64,000 nucleotides of DNA from contig OY720347.1 in assembly GCA_963082975.1 (NCBI GenBank), positions 9,964,225 to 10,028,224 on the forward strand. The letters run 5' to 3'. How positions within the stretch are numbered: position 1 is the first letter of the stretch; each line of letters starts with the position of its first letter. Shown here piece after piece: positions 43,509 to 53,575 of the stretch. The notes beneath the pieces are model-generated. The model saw nothing but the letters and a program-made list of their open reading frames with translations. It did not search any database and had not been told where the DNA came from. This stretch comes from Labia minor. Lineage: Eukaryota; Arthropoda; Insecta; Dermaptera; Spongiphoridae. A program made the position numbers and the translations under genes.

Positions 43509-43895
43509 TACTATCTCGCCAGAGATAGTATTGCGATCACGAAAATTTTCGATGTCGAGATTTTGATGTTTTTATACCTTTTGACGGTTCCTGAATCATT
43601 TTCACTAAGGTTGAGAAAAATGTATGTGAGGATGTATGTAGACAAGATTACGCAAAACGGTTTGAGCTAGAATAATGAAATTTGGTATACGGGAATTCTA
43701 TCAACTTTTGAGAAATGTAGCTCAACCGGAAGAGGGTCATTACCTACAACGTTTTGATTTTTTTCCTCTAAAGTTTCCGTAAAAATAAAGATATATGTTT
43801 GATAGTTTTTCATATGATTAAAAATTGTATAAAACTGCTATATATAGAATTTCAGCTTGATTGAATCTCTGAAAGTACCGGAATTAATTTTTTAA
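43509..43895 (-). mobile_element. R2 repeat copy 7, inverted, truncated
   Basis: Starts directly after the R1 end with TACTATCTCGCCAGAGATAG then TATTGCGATCACG, continues with the R2 modules inverted to CTATATATAGAATTTCAGC and GGAATTAATTTTTTAA, and is cut off before the stem-loop end. Confidence 0.7.
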
Positions 43896-43931
43896 TTTTC
43901 ATGATCGCAATACTTTCTGTAGGTATAGTAA
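43896..43931 (+). repeat. R2 3'-end fragment
   Basis: TTTCATGATCGCAATACTTT then CTGTAGGTATAGTAAG, a decayed version of the R2 terminal box in plus orientation. Confidence 0.5.
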
Positions 43932-43949
43932 GTAGAAATTTCTATGAAA

Positions 43950-44110
43950 AATATAAAATAGGCCCCTACCCCGAAGTAATGCTAACGCGGTTCCAGGGTA
44001 GAGGGCTCTGAAGTGAAGGAGGGGTTTTTAGTGGTTACACCACACACGCAGTAATGACGATTATTGTATGGTCTGAAAACATTTTCCCCCCCTAACCCAA
44101 AAAAAAAAAA
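43950..44110. other. Unassigned GC-rich block
   Basis: GGCCCCTACCCCGAAGTAAT and GCTAACGCGGTTCCAGGGTA can pair through TACCCC/GGGTA; then TAGTGGTTACACCACACACG (GTGGT-TAC-ACCAC palindrome). No other copy seen in this window. It looks like an element end or a processed RNA copy, but I cannot identify it. Confidence 0.3.
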
Positions 44111-44529
44111 AATACTTTCTGGTGGGATACAAATGATTGATTACGAGTTTCTGATCATATTATCTATTTACATATTCTGTGTGTTATCTATTTATTTATT
44201 ATTCGATATACCAGGTATATAAGTATGAAGTACTGTCTGGTCTCAACGATTGTACAACCAGGCATCAGGTATAGTGGACTTTTTAAATTTACACTACCAA
44301 GAAAGTATTTGTATATTAGTGTTTTACTGTCGTAAGAAACGTGTGGGAACTATACTTCCCACAATTCAAAATCTCATTTTTTTCCCATATTGAGGGTTAA
44401 TATGATACACTAAAAACAACAATCGATCGATTTTTGAACTGTTAATTTCTTGTAGAACGACTAGAATTTTATTAAGAGATCATGAAGTCATTTTCCTCAA
44501 TACCCCTTATGGGAAAATTGGTTCGTAAT

Positions 44530-44660
44530 ACGATAAAATCACTCACATGCCGTTTATTCACCAGACTTAGCTCCTTCCAGTTACCAGTAATTTACCTAAA
44601 TGGACCAATACGTGCTGATTCATTTCTTTGGTTGGAAGATTTGAAAAATATGAATTGTTC
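44530..44660 (+). pseudogene. Small mariner-type transposase remnant
   Basis: A frame around 44553-44590 reads YSPDLAPSSYQ, the segment around the third catalytic Asp with Ser in its place, followed by a stop. No other transposase motif is convincing. The open frame 44482-44664 is in another frame. Confidence 0.45.
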
Positions 44661-45162
44661 GTGACAATTCATAATTTTAATAAACTACTTTTTCCGAATC
44701 TAAAGTGATTTTATTTGTTGCTTGTTGGTAGATCTTTTTCATATTAATTATACATTTTCTTTCAACTATTTACTATATTTTTTATTTTATTTTAGTTTTA
44801 TTTATTGGTTTCGGCTTTTTGGTTTTTCCATTTGGCCAATTTTCTTATTTATTTCTTGGGTATCCATTTATAATAAAACTTAAAACCCTGTTCTTTATAT
44901 TTCAAATAAATGTTCTTAAGGTTTTACTTTTTCAAATATTAAAGGAAAATAAAAGATAAACATGATAAAAGAATTATATTTGTCCATAGATTTATCACAT
45001 TTATTGATTTTTTTTATAATCAACTCTAAATAATAAATTAGTGAAAATTTTTCTCAGTCCTTTTCCATTAATTATCTTTTAAATTAAATGGGACCTTAAA
45101 TTAATTCAAAAACGAATTATTTTGTATTATTGTAAAGAATGTTTTTAGGATGGAAAAAGAGA

Positions 45163-45201
<39 letters not shown>

Positions 45202-46071
45202 GGAAAGAGGGTATGTTGTTGTAGTTTGCAATTTTCTCTCAGTTTGGTTCATTCAACGCTTGAAAACGCCGATTACATTTAATTAGTTGAATTGACTGCC
45301 AACTGATCGTTAATTATCCACCCTTCAAATAACACCCTTTTATATATACATACCTTTATCATACCCATTCCCATCGTTACGCATATATAATCGAGAAATT
45401 AATTAAAACATGAAACAAAAATAGATTTAAGACTCATCTTCTTCTTTTCTTTGAGCTATTTAATTATTTTAAAAATAAAATTAATTAATATTTCTATCAA
45501 CTATATTGAATTATTTTTTAATATTTTCAGTCTAAAAAACAAATTTGATAGCGCATAAATATTTAGAGTAGTCAACTGATGTTAAAATAATTTGCTGCAG
45601 CACCATTTAATGTCGATTTACAACAAAATTCATCCAATTCAATATATTTAGTATGTTTACCAATCTATATCTAAGAATTTTCATAACCCCTAGTTTGACG
45701 GGGGTTGATGTGCTTTAACGCCATCTAGTTGCAATTAATTTGATAACATATAAACATTTCCCATTAAAAAATACATAGGTAAATGAATAGTATATATAAG
45801 GCTATACCTTAAAATTAGGAAACTTTATTTTTTGATTTTTAGGTAAGGGATGTGAATAATTAGTTGGTTATAATATTTCTGGTTTAGGTCTCTAGGTATA
45901 AGAGAAAAAGCATATATAAAAATAAAAAATACATTAACTATATTTAAATTATTTTGAAAAAGATAAGGTTATTTTCAATATATCCTTTATTTATTACAAC
46001 AAAAGTTTTAAAAATTTCATTAAAATAAAAGAAAAAACAAAAATTAACAAAAGTAACTTTTGCCTTATCAT
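44661..46071. other. Stretch without genes; GT/GA microsatellite
   Basis: (GT)n then (GA)n at about 45160-45202. A palindromic CCCCTAGTTTGACGGGGG fragment at 45690-45707. Otherwise AT-rich, no recognised content. Confidence 0.45.
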
Positions 46072-46072
46072 A

Positions 46073-46444
46073 GGGTAAAGTATTCAGTCGTTGGCCCCGA
46101 GGCAGTCATTGGCCCCTATCACTAAAACACAAATAATAAGAGATTTTTATTTAAAAAAATGCGCTATTAACTATGTAATCGTTGGTTGTATGGTTGTATA
46201 ATCAATATAGAATACGTAGGCCAATAACTATAACAGGTGGCCAATAACTGTATTTTTTAGGATTTTTTTTAAAAGTGTTTATTGAAAATGTCATGAGAAA
46301 ATGATTTTTTTTATTCTTCAAAATGCTCATAGTATCAATGTTCTCCAAACCTGATTTGACACAGATTGTTCCGCAATTTGCCCAGATATGCATTAAAGCC
46401 TGCTAGGAGTTGCTTAAGGGGGCCAACGACTGTATGCTTTACCC
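46073..46444. mobile_element. TA-flanked TIR element, 372 bp
   Basis: Left GGGTAAAGTATTCAGTCGTT then GGCCCC; right, inverse, GGGTAAAGCATACAGTCGTT then GGCCCCC: about 27 bp. TA on both sides (46071-46072 and 46445-46446), consistent with a Tc1/mariner/pogo-type MITE. Two internal copies of GGCCAATAACT. Frames on the minus strand (46202-46393, 46335-46520) match nothing I know. Confidence 0.7.
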
Positions 46445-46449
46445 TATAT

Positions 46450-46720
46450 ATATTTGCAAAATTTGATGGCAATCTGTTCAACGATGACAGAGTCTCACTG
46501 ACAAACATACAAACATTCATATCAATATATACAATTTCCTATGTATGTATGTATATATGAAATGTCTGAAACATTATGAAGTTAGAAGTTAAGTTTAGAA
46601 TTTTATAATTTACAATTTTTATAGAATTTAAAATAAAAGTAAATTTAAATATTCTAATTTTTGATATTAATATTAATTTTTATCATAAAAGAGAATTTAT
46701 TAAACATAATAATAAACATA
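46450..46720 (+). repeat. R8 repeat copy 2
   Basis: Matches 20185-20425 (ATATACAATTTCCTATGTAT, GAATTTAAAATAAAAGT, ATTCTAATTTTTGATATTAA) without the R1 insertion found there. A (ATGT)n tract at 46540-46556. Confidence 0.55.
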
Positions 46721-47729
46721 AAAAGAAACCTATCAAAATTACGTATTAATTTGTTACTAACTTCATTTTTTTAAATTTTTAAAATATAATGAAAAAAATA
46801 AAAAAATATTATGACTATATTTGGAAAAAGTTATTATATTTAAACATTGTGTTGTTTTGTGAGTATTTGAAACACAATTTCCTATAAATTATTACTATTA
46901 ATCAATCTCGTGCGGCTAGTCCCTTTAAGAAAAGTTTTATGCCACCGGCATCTTATGATGATTAATGTAATATAAAATTTAATTTAATTCCAATAAAAGT
47001 ATACTTTTTTATTTAACAATATATATAAAACTAAATTTTTGTTATTTAAGAAATGAAAGTAATTACTCGTGTGTTCATTACTTAGAAAGATATCAAATAC
47101 TTAGAACACTTTTTATTTCAAATTTTACATATTTATAAATAAATTAATTAATGCACATGTAGAATATAAAAATAGTGGGATTAGGGTTGTTTTTATGTGA
47201 ACATTAGGGGTAGGAGAAGAATAGATATCTCATCAACTTGTTTGTCTGTCTGTCCATTCTCCTATCCGTGTCTATTGATTAATTGATGATAGCAAGTCCC
47301 CTCGGCTTTTCAGGATTACTCTTGTAAAGTATCCCGAATAGAATAGAACTAGCACAACAACAACAACACTTCAGTTGTCACGTGCTGACAACCAGACATT
47401 GGGGAGGAAGGGGGATATTACCTTTTATACTATCAACAACATAGAGAACAACATTCCGCCTCCCTTCCTAAATACGATCCACCCTTTTTCCATAATATAT
47501 ATTTATTAAACAAGCTCTACACTTTATACAAATGTATGAAAGTTATAATTAACAATGTTAAATGATGATGATAAAATATAGCAAAGTAAATGGAAAATCT
47601 CATTTTTGAAAATTTTTGACTAAAAAATATAAATCAAGAATAAAATTGTTATTATTTGGTCTATTATTTAAATTTGAGCCAATTTTTAAACTAATTTTTA
47701 TTGTTTTTTGTTTTATATTAATGTTTCAG
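46721..47729. other. Intron sequence upstream of the MBD exon
   Basis: AT-rich, with (CAA)n at 47354-47369 and no repeat ends recognised. The last 30 bases are T-rich and end TTTATATTAATGTTTCAG, a good polypyrimidine tract and 3' splice site (AG at 47728-47729). Confidence 0.5.
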
Positions 47730-47853
47730 TCCGAGTAACGCCGCCTTGAGTTCTTTGGACCAAGTGAAGCAGTATCTTCAAACTCAGGGCACATGTAAAT
47801 GTGGATTAGAATGTCCGCTCAAATGTGAGACTGTCTTCAATTTCGATCCCAAG
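47730..47853 (+). CDS. Exon of an MBD5/MBD6-like (six-banded) methyl-CpG-binding-domain protein
   Basis: Reading from the second base, 41 codons give [41 protein letters not shown]. This is the second half of the MBD-like domain of the MBD5/MBD6 family; the family hallmark is the Cys-rich GTCKCGLxCPL followed by VFNFDP. The first base (T) completes a split codon, consistent with the Ser of the family's S-P-S motif. Splice sites are canonical: TTTCAG before, AAG/GTAAGA after. The protein is nuclear; vertebrate relatives bind the PR-DUB (BAP1/ASXL) deubiquitinase and the domain does not appear to need methylated CpG (family knowledge, not seen here). The first half of the domain and all other exons were not found. 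In the gene the exon is flanked by very long, transposon-filled introns. No frame damage is visible. Confidence 0.85.
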
Positions 47854-47990
47854 GTAAGAAAAACAATTTTTCATTACCAATGTTTCTTTTTTTAGCCCTT
47901 TTTATTAGTTCATTGTTAAACATTAAAAAGAGGAATGAAACCTTTTGAAAAAAAAAAACAAAAAAAAAAAAATTACACAGTCAATCTAAT
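47854..47990. other. Start of downstream intron
   Basis: 5' splice site GTAAGA at 47854-47859, then T- and A-rich sequence with an A-rich block at 47950-47972. The first transposon begins at 47995. Confidence 0.6.
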
Positions 47991-48004
47991 TTAACCCGTT
48001 AAGT

Positions 48005-48260
48005 CAGTGGTTTCCAACTTTTCTGTACCCGCCTCCCCCTTTTATTAAAAAAACTTCTTAATTTTTGTAATAAACTAATTTCCTTTTCCAATAGTCGGGT
48101 ACATTTTTGAAATAATATAACAACAGGGATGGGCCACCAATGTTTCAGAGCATCGCAAAATTATCTGACCTTTTTTTTAGAACCATATTGAAAAAAATTG
48201 AGAAAAAAATCGTAGGCATTTGAAATTGGTTCTAATACTTTCACACGTTAGAAAACTCTG
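48005..48260 (+). mobile_element. hAT-E MITE copy 1
   Basis: CAGTGGTTTCCAACTTTTCT at the left, GTTAGAAAACTCTG at the right (inverse CAGAGTTTTCTAAC). Flanked by CGTTAAGT at 47997-48004 and CGTTAGTG at 48261 on; allowing a lost A in the latter (mirror arm reads CGTTAAGTG) the 8-bp duplication is perfect. Confidence 0.6.
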
Positions 48261-48454
48261 CGTTAGTGGTTATGTCGTATATATACGTCTTGATCTCTTG
48301 TACAATGTAGCGCTTATGATTTTTCTTGGTATATTTAATGGGTAAGACGTATATATTCGTCTTACCCATTAAAATCATGATGCGAATATATCCGTCATAA
48401 GCGCTACACTGTACAAGAGATTAAGACGTATATATATGTCATAATCACTTAACG
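48261..48454. repeat. Inner palindrome of the piggyBac-like MITE
   Basis: Arms CGTTAGTGGTTATGTCGTAT and, inverse from the right, CGTTAAGTGATTATGACATA; the centre is a perfect stem-loop AATGGGTAAGACG with TATATATT loop and CGTCTTACCCATT (48337-48370). Confidence 0.75.
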
Positions 48455-48699
48455 CAGTGGTTTCCAACCTTTCTGTATCGGCGCCCCCTTAATTTTTGTA
48501 ATAATCTAATTTCATAAATACTCACATAATATAGTAATTTATTTAATGGGCTGGGCTACAAAATAACACATACACATTACACACACACACAATTAAGCAA
48601 AAACATATTATAGATTATTATAGATTTTAGAAAACAAATTGGTTCTAATATCTTCGGCGACCACCAAGGGGGGTGCGCCTCACAAGTTGAAAAACACTG
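48455..48699 (+). mobile_element. hAT-E MITE copy 2
   Basis: CAGTGGTTTCCAACCTTTCT at the left and GTTGAAAAACACTG at the right with perfect 8-bp duplication ACTTAACG (48447-48454 and 48700-48707). Starts with the same GTAC/GTATCGGCGCC-type sub-terminal block as copy 1. A CA tract at 48575-48591. Confidence 0.75.
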
Positions 48700-48713
48700 A
48701 CTTAACGGGTTAA

Positions 48714-49489
48714 ATTTGATTTTTTTTTTATGTTATTTTGAATTTCATTTCTATTCTTGTTGCAACTTGATACCAATCAATTTTTAAAATCTTTTAAATC
48801 AATGATGATTTAGTAAGTACTTATATTGTCGACTAGATTTCCATTTTAAAGAGTTTGTTTTTTTTCTTGTTTATATTTTGTTGCATTTACCTTTATAATA
48901 AAAAGAAAAAGGGCCTTCCTTTTGCCTTGTGGCAAGTGGTATAGAAAAAGTGGAGATAAGTGGCTCTCGTTGAGTCAATAGCCGATGTTGTCTCTTTCAA
49001 TAGTATGACAACGATATTTAGGCTTAAGGGACTTGACAAAGTAAACATCGAAGAGACAAGTAGCAGGCAGACGTGTGTTTATAGTATATGTTGAACATTC
49101 AACTTGCTACCTCACCTAGCCAATTAAACATCAAACAAATGTTTCTTAACAAAAGAAAGAGGATACGATCCCACTCAACAACATAAAACATCACACTTCA
49201 ATTTCTTTTCTTTTGCTGTAATTTATTCTTATTGTAAATATATTCTACTATATGTTAAATTTGAAATCGTTTTAACCCTTTATATGACAAAGAATCCTTT
49301 TTTTTATGAAAATATTCAAGAACTCCGACAACTATATAAAAAAAAACCCGCAAGTTTGTATGTAAATCAAAAACTTTGCTTTTCATAAATAATATGTTTA
49401 TTTCTTTTTAATATTAATCAAATTGTATTTATATATTATATAATATTTACGTTTGTTTAAAAGAAAAGGGGAATTTAGAATTATTTCGA
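48714..49489. other. Intron sequence, nothing recognised
   Basis: A more mixed block at 48910-49160 has no long frame; otherwise AT-rich. Confidence 0.4.
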
Positions 49490-49815
49490 AAAGTATTTAT
49501 TTATTCAATATCCATTTTGTCCCCTTCAAAGTAATTTCCCTCAGATATAATGCAAGCGCTTCTTCCAATCGTCGAAGCACTTCTGAAATGTGCTTTTCGG
49601 TATGGCCATTAGCTGGTTCTTCGGTTCCGACATTATCTCATCAATTGTGGCAAAACGTTTTCCTTTCATTGGTCTCTTCACTTTTGGGAATAGGAAAAAG
49701 TCCCAGAGAGCCAAATCTGGTGAATACGGTGGTTGAGGCATGATTACGGTGTTGTTTTTGACCAAAAAATCTCGAGCAAGCAATGATGTGTGAGTTGATG
49801 CATTATCGTGATTCA
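49490..49815 (-). pseudogene. Mar2 transposase C-terminal fragment
   Basis: Minus strand reads HDNASTHTSLLARDFLVKN, NTVIMPQPPYSPDLALWDFF, LFPKVKRPMKGKRFATIDEI, then IPKSTFQKCFDDWKKRLHYI. Second and third catalytic Asp are both retained with 34 residues between. The piece begins near the second Asp and lacks everything before; after WKKR a deletion (HK missing, frame change) precedes CIISEGN-like sequence and the 3' region ATGGATATTGAATAAATAAA. The plus-strand frame 49453-49743 is its shadow. Confidence 0.8.
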
Positions 49816-50580
49816 GAAATTTATGTTGATGTTGAAATCAAGGTTATAACATTCGTATTATTTGATATTATTATACTTTTTGCACTAAATGTTGTAAAAA
49901 CTAAATAGAAAAATTAATTAAAAATATGAGAATTTAATTTTGGAAATTTGAAGAAGAAATATTTTATACTTAAAAATGAATAAATATTAAAAAAAAATTT
50001 CCTGCAAAGATTAGTTATTTTTTTATTATATTTTAATAAAATATCTTGTTTTTATTTGAATTTTATTGTATGTTTTTTTTGTAGATATGGCTTTACATTT
50101 TTAATCAATGAATGGATAAAAAACATATATATATATAATATTGAACCAAACAAATATAAAAGTAAATTTATTCAAGCTTTTAAATTATATTTCTGCCTCA
50201 CTGACATCAATTTAATGTTATATTTATTTATAACAACTATATATATATATAAATTGAAAATTTGATTGATGTTTAATCTTGTGTTTCTTTTTTTTTATTT
50301 TGAGTACGTCAAAGAAAAAATGAATTGAGAGAAAGTAACGAGTAATAGAAGGAAGAAAAAAAGAGGGAAGAAAAAGGGAATACAAATATTACAAATATTA
50401 CAAATATTATTCTTTCAAAAGATCACAAATTAAACGAATTTACCTATATATTTAATGTTATATTACTATTAAATAAATATGAATTATTTATTATTATCTG
50501 AAAAAACACCTTTAATATTTTCATTTAAAAACATAATTTATTTAAGTTCTTTTTGCTCAACATGATTGATAAGTTGGGAT
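49816..50580. other. AT-rich stretch, nothing recognised
   Basis: (AT)n runs at 50125-50139 and 50238-50252 and an AG-rich block near 50340-50385. Frame 50056-50265 is composed of AT-rich codons. Confidence 0.4.
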
Positions 50581-50692
50581 CAGGATAAGGAGCGAGCAAG
50601 TCAGGCGACTGCCCGGGGCGCCAAATTTTTGAGGGGCGCCGATATAAAAATAAATTTTGCCCGATGCGCTCAAAATCCTAGAACCAGTCCTG
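50581..50692. mobile_element. hAT-D-related MITE, 112 bp
   Basis: CAGGATAAGGAGCG at the left, AGAACCAGTCCTG at the right; flanks GTTGGGAT (50573-50580) and TTTGGGAT (50693-50700), an 8-bp duplication with one mismatch. Interior CCCGGGGCGCCAAATTTTTG then AGGGGCGCCG. The frame 50566-50814 over it is not a gene. Confidence 0.65.
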
Positions 50693-50700
50693 TTTGGGAT

Positions 50701-51534
50701 GAAAATTTGAATAAAAATTTTACTAATGCAATTGAAATGAATATTACGAACGATCTTGTTTCATGCTCACTGAAACCTTTCAAATGTTTTTCTTCTTATT
50801 TAAAAAACTGTTGAAATATTTTACATTTCTATTTTCATGATAATCTTACTTTTAAAATAAATAAAATATTTAAATTTATATTATCTAATTATAAGTATAA
50901 ATGATGGATCTCTCCCAAATTACCCTTTCATCAACTATAGAAATATTATTCATTCAGTTAGTGACTAGTAAATAATAATGTAATTGTTTTTTTGATTTTT
51001 TTGTAATTAATCAAAACCCCTCTCAATTACATCTTAATTATAAAAATAGTTTCTATATTTTCTCATTCAGTTATTACCGCTTACTTGATCCATTATTACT
51101 TTAATTTACCCATGTAGGGTACAAATTGATTAAAACTGTCTTTTATTATGAATATCAACATTACTTTTATAACTATAATCAATTAATCAACCGCTTTAAT
51201 TAACTGTTTGTTTTTTTAACATTTTTATTTATAATATATTTCCATGAATTAAATTAATTTTTTTCTTACTTTTTATTATTTTTAACGTCATTTGTGACGT
51301 CACATCCAGTGCCTCTTATATCTTATAATATTTTTCAATCTTTTGTGTTTCAATTTCTTTGCGTGTGAGAGCTCTCACACTGGCCCGCTAATATATAATT
51401 AATTGACTGATGAAAATAAAATATATTTTAATTAAGAACAGAAAAAGAAATGAATGTTTTATGTAATATAATGATTGAAACAAAATGGATGAAAACCTTT
51501 TACTACTTTCAACCAAATACTATGTACCACTCGG
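50701..51534. other. Stretch without genes
   Basis: A TGACGTCA palindrome at 51295-51302 and the stem-loop GTGTGAGAGCTCTCACAC at 51363-51380 (GTGTGAGAG/CTCTCACAC, perfect). The latter may belong to the Helitron-like element whose 3' end is at 51565. Confidence 0.4.
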
Positions 51535-51565
51535 AGGTACAGGGGGCGGAGCTCTGAGCAGCTAG
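51535..51565 (+). mobile_element. Helitron-like 3' end
   Basis: GTACAGGGGGCGGAGCTCTG then AGCAGCTAG followed by T, nearly the same as the 3' end of the mini-Helitron at 5909-6084 (GGGGGCGGAGC ... CTAG/T). GAGCTC is a small palindrome in the stem-loop position. The 5' end is not identified with certainty. Confidence 0.55.
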
Positions 51566-52315
51566 TATTATATAGTTTATAAAATATTATAAATCATAAA
51601 AGTCATATATATATAATTTACATCATCTGTAGATTAATTTAGAATCGAAATTCTTTCTCTTTAGAAAAAGTAACGACTAGGATGATGTATTTGTGTAGGT
51701 GAAGAATTAAATGAAGCTTGAAGGTGTTGACACGTGGCTTTCAAACTGGGCACGTATAATAAGACGGAAGAGTAAATTGTAAAGAAGTTCCGGTCAAATG
51801 GACGGATGGACTTCTTATTAAAAAAAAAAAAAAAAAAATGTTTAACAAAAAATATTAATAGGGCGCAAAAGGGTGTTGCCGGGTGGTGGCATTTGCTTGC
51901 CCATAGGGCCAGGTGGTGACAGTAAGATGATCGACGAACAGGTGATACGAAACAACACGCAACTACAATGAATGACTGATACCAAGTATTTAGCAAAAAT
52001 TCATTAAAAATTTATCAACACAACCTGTTGAATAAATAAATCTGTATCTATTATATATTCTTATATCTAGGAAAGAAATTCTTTTAAATATATCGCATTT
52101 ATATCCACATACAAGTGATCTGAAAATATTTTATAGAACTACTCAATTTTTTTATAGTTCTATATAAATATCAATTTGAACAAAATGAGAATCATAATTC
52201 TTTTTTGATTTCAAAAATGAATTTACAAAACAACTCAAGAGTAATGATTAGAGAGAATGATGGATATAAGGAGCAAATCTCTCTCCAATCACTCGAATAA
52301 TATTATTATCTACTG
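51566..52315. other. Stretch without recognisable genes
   Basis: Minus frame 51661-51996 (111 codons) is crossed by an A17 run at 51821-51838 (a Phe run) and resembles nothing I know. The surrounding block 51690-51960 is more GC-rich than average. Confidence 0.35.
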
Positions 52316-52588
52316 CAGCGATACTCAACCTTTTTTTACCGCGGCACACTTTTAACGGTTTAAAAATTTGGCGGCACACAAAGAAAAAGATAAGTGTAAA
52401 AGTTTACCATATTGAAAAAAGTGGTCCCAAAAACGGTTTACCCTTTTTCCAACAAAAAAGTGGTCCCAAAAACGGTTTACCCTTTTTCCAATATGGTAAA
52501 CTTTAACACTTATCTTTTTCTTTGTGTGCCGCCAAATTTTTAAATCGTTAAAAGTGTGCCGCGGTAAAAAAAAGGTTGAGTATCGCTG
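52316..52588. mobile_element. hAT-A palindromic copy, 273 bp
   Basis: Left CAGCGATACTCAACCTTTTT and right AAAAAGGTTGAGTATCGCTG are perfect inverses, and inversion extends almost to the centre (CCGCGGCACACTTTTAACGG against CGTTAAAAGTGTGCCGCGG; AAAGATAAGTGTAAAAGTTT against its inverse). In the middle CAAAAAAGTGGTCCCAAAAA-type sequence is repeated directly. Flanking 8-mers do not match. Confidence 0.8.
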
Positions 52589-53315
52589 ATATAGACATAT
52601 ATAATTTTTGCTAGTATATAAGATAAGAAAGATATACTATATAAGGTTTTAATTTTGAAAAGGGGGGGAAGTGTTCCTTAACATCCCAAATCTCTCTCAT
52701 CCTTACTGATGATTACAAATGATTATATCTTTGTTATGATGTGTTGAAGATACTTGTTTTTTTTTCTATTAGAAGTTTAATATAAAAATTTTAATGATTA
52801 TTTAAATGTTAAAACAAAAAAAAAATCATTCAATGAATGACCACCCATTCAGGTTAAGCAGATGTTCTTTATCTTATTTTTTATAGTAATAATGATAATT
52901 AAATATATGAATGTGTTTAACTTATCTTGATTATATAATAACAAGACTGATTAACTTTATCTCTATTATTTGCTAGTCAAACATTCTTCACTCTTTATGA
53001 TTTTCACATGAGATTCCAAAAAGAAAATTATACTTATTTAAAATAAATAATAAACTAATATATATATATATATATATTTTGAATAAAAAAATATGAAAAT
53101 GACAAATATAATTATAATTAAATAACTAATTAATAATTAATGAGATGCTGATAATTATCATTTATACATTATATAAATTGGAAATTTATTTATTATAACC
53201 AACTGACTGTTTTTTTTTAGTTGGATAGTTGATTTATTCAAAATTCTATTTTTAAATGTAAATAAAGAGTTACATATTCTAAATATGATATTAACCCAAA
53301 GTAATTTACTTATAG
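52589..53315. other. AT-rich stretch; (TA)n array
   Basis: (TA)n at 53059-53080. Minus frame 53158-53346 runs into the hAT-B element and is not a gene. Confidence 0.45.
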
Positions 53316-53575
53316 TAGTGGTTCCCAACCATTTTGGACCAAACACCCACTTCGTAAGGCCAGCTTCATATAATTCGCCCCTCTATAATTTTTCAAAATC
53401 ATCTTACCATTTTTTTTAGAAACATATTGAAAAAACAGAAAAAGCTTGTTCGCAAAATCATCTTACCTTTTTTTAGAGTTGAAAATGATTTCGCCCCTCC
53501 CCCCCAAAAAAAAAAATCGTATAGTCGAAAAATCGCCCCCTTGAAGATGTCTATCGTCCAGGTTGGAAATCACTA
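53316..53575 (+). mobile_element. hAT-B MITE, 260 bp
   Basis: TAGTGGTTCCCAACCATTTT at the left, GGTTGGAAATCACTA at the right; duplication ACTTATAG (53308-53315) and ACTGATAG (53576-53583), one mismatch. Shares CACTTCGTAAGGCCAGCTTC and GAGTTGAAAATGATTTCGCC with 26460. A local duplication of CAAAATCATCTTACC enlarges it. Confidence 0.8.

Larger units (their letters stand above)
47995..48709. mobile_element. piggyBac-like palindromic MITE split by two hAT-E insertions
   Basis: TTAA flanks both ends (47991-47994 and 48710-48713). Outer ends are CCCGTTAAGT and ACTTAACGGG, exact inverses beginning with CCC as in piggyBac elements. The original MITE comprises the outer 10 bp on each side plus the inner palindrome at 48261-48454; two hAT-E copies separate them. 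Inverted arms share TATATATACGTCTTRATCTC and TTGTACARTGTAGCGCTTAT. Confidence 0.7.

Noticed and set aside
51661..51996. 111-codon minus-strand frame
   Set aside because: Contains a Phe run from a poly-A tract and no recognisable motif; not supported as a gene.
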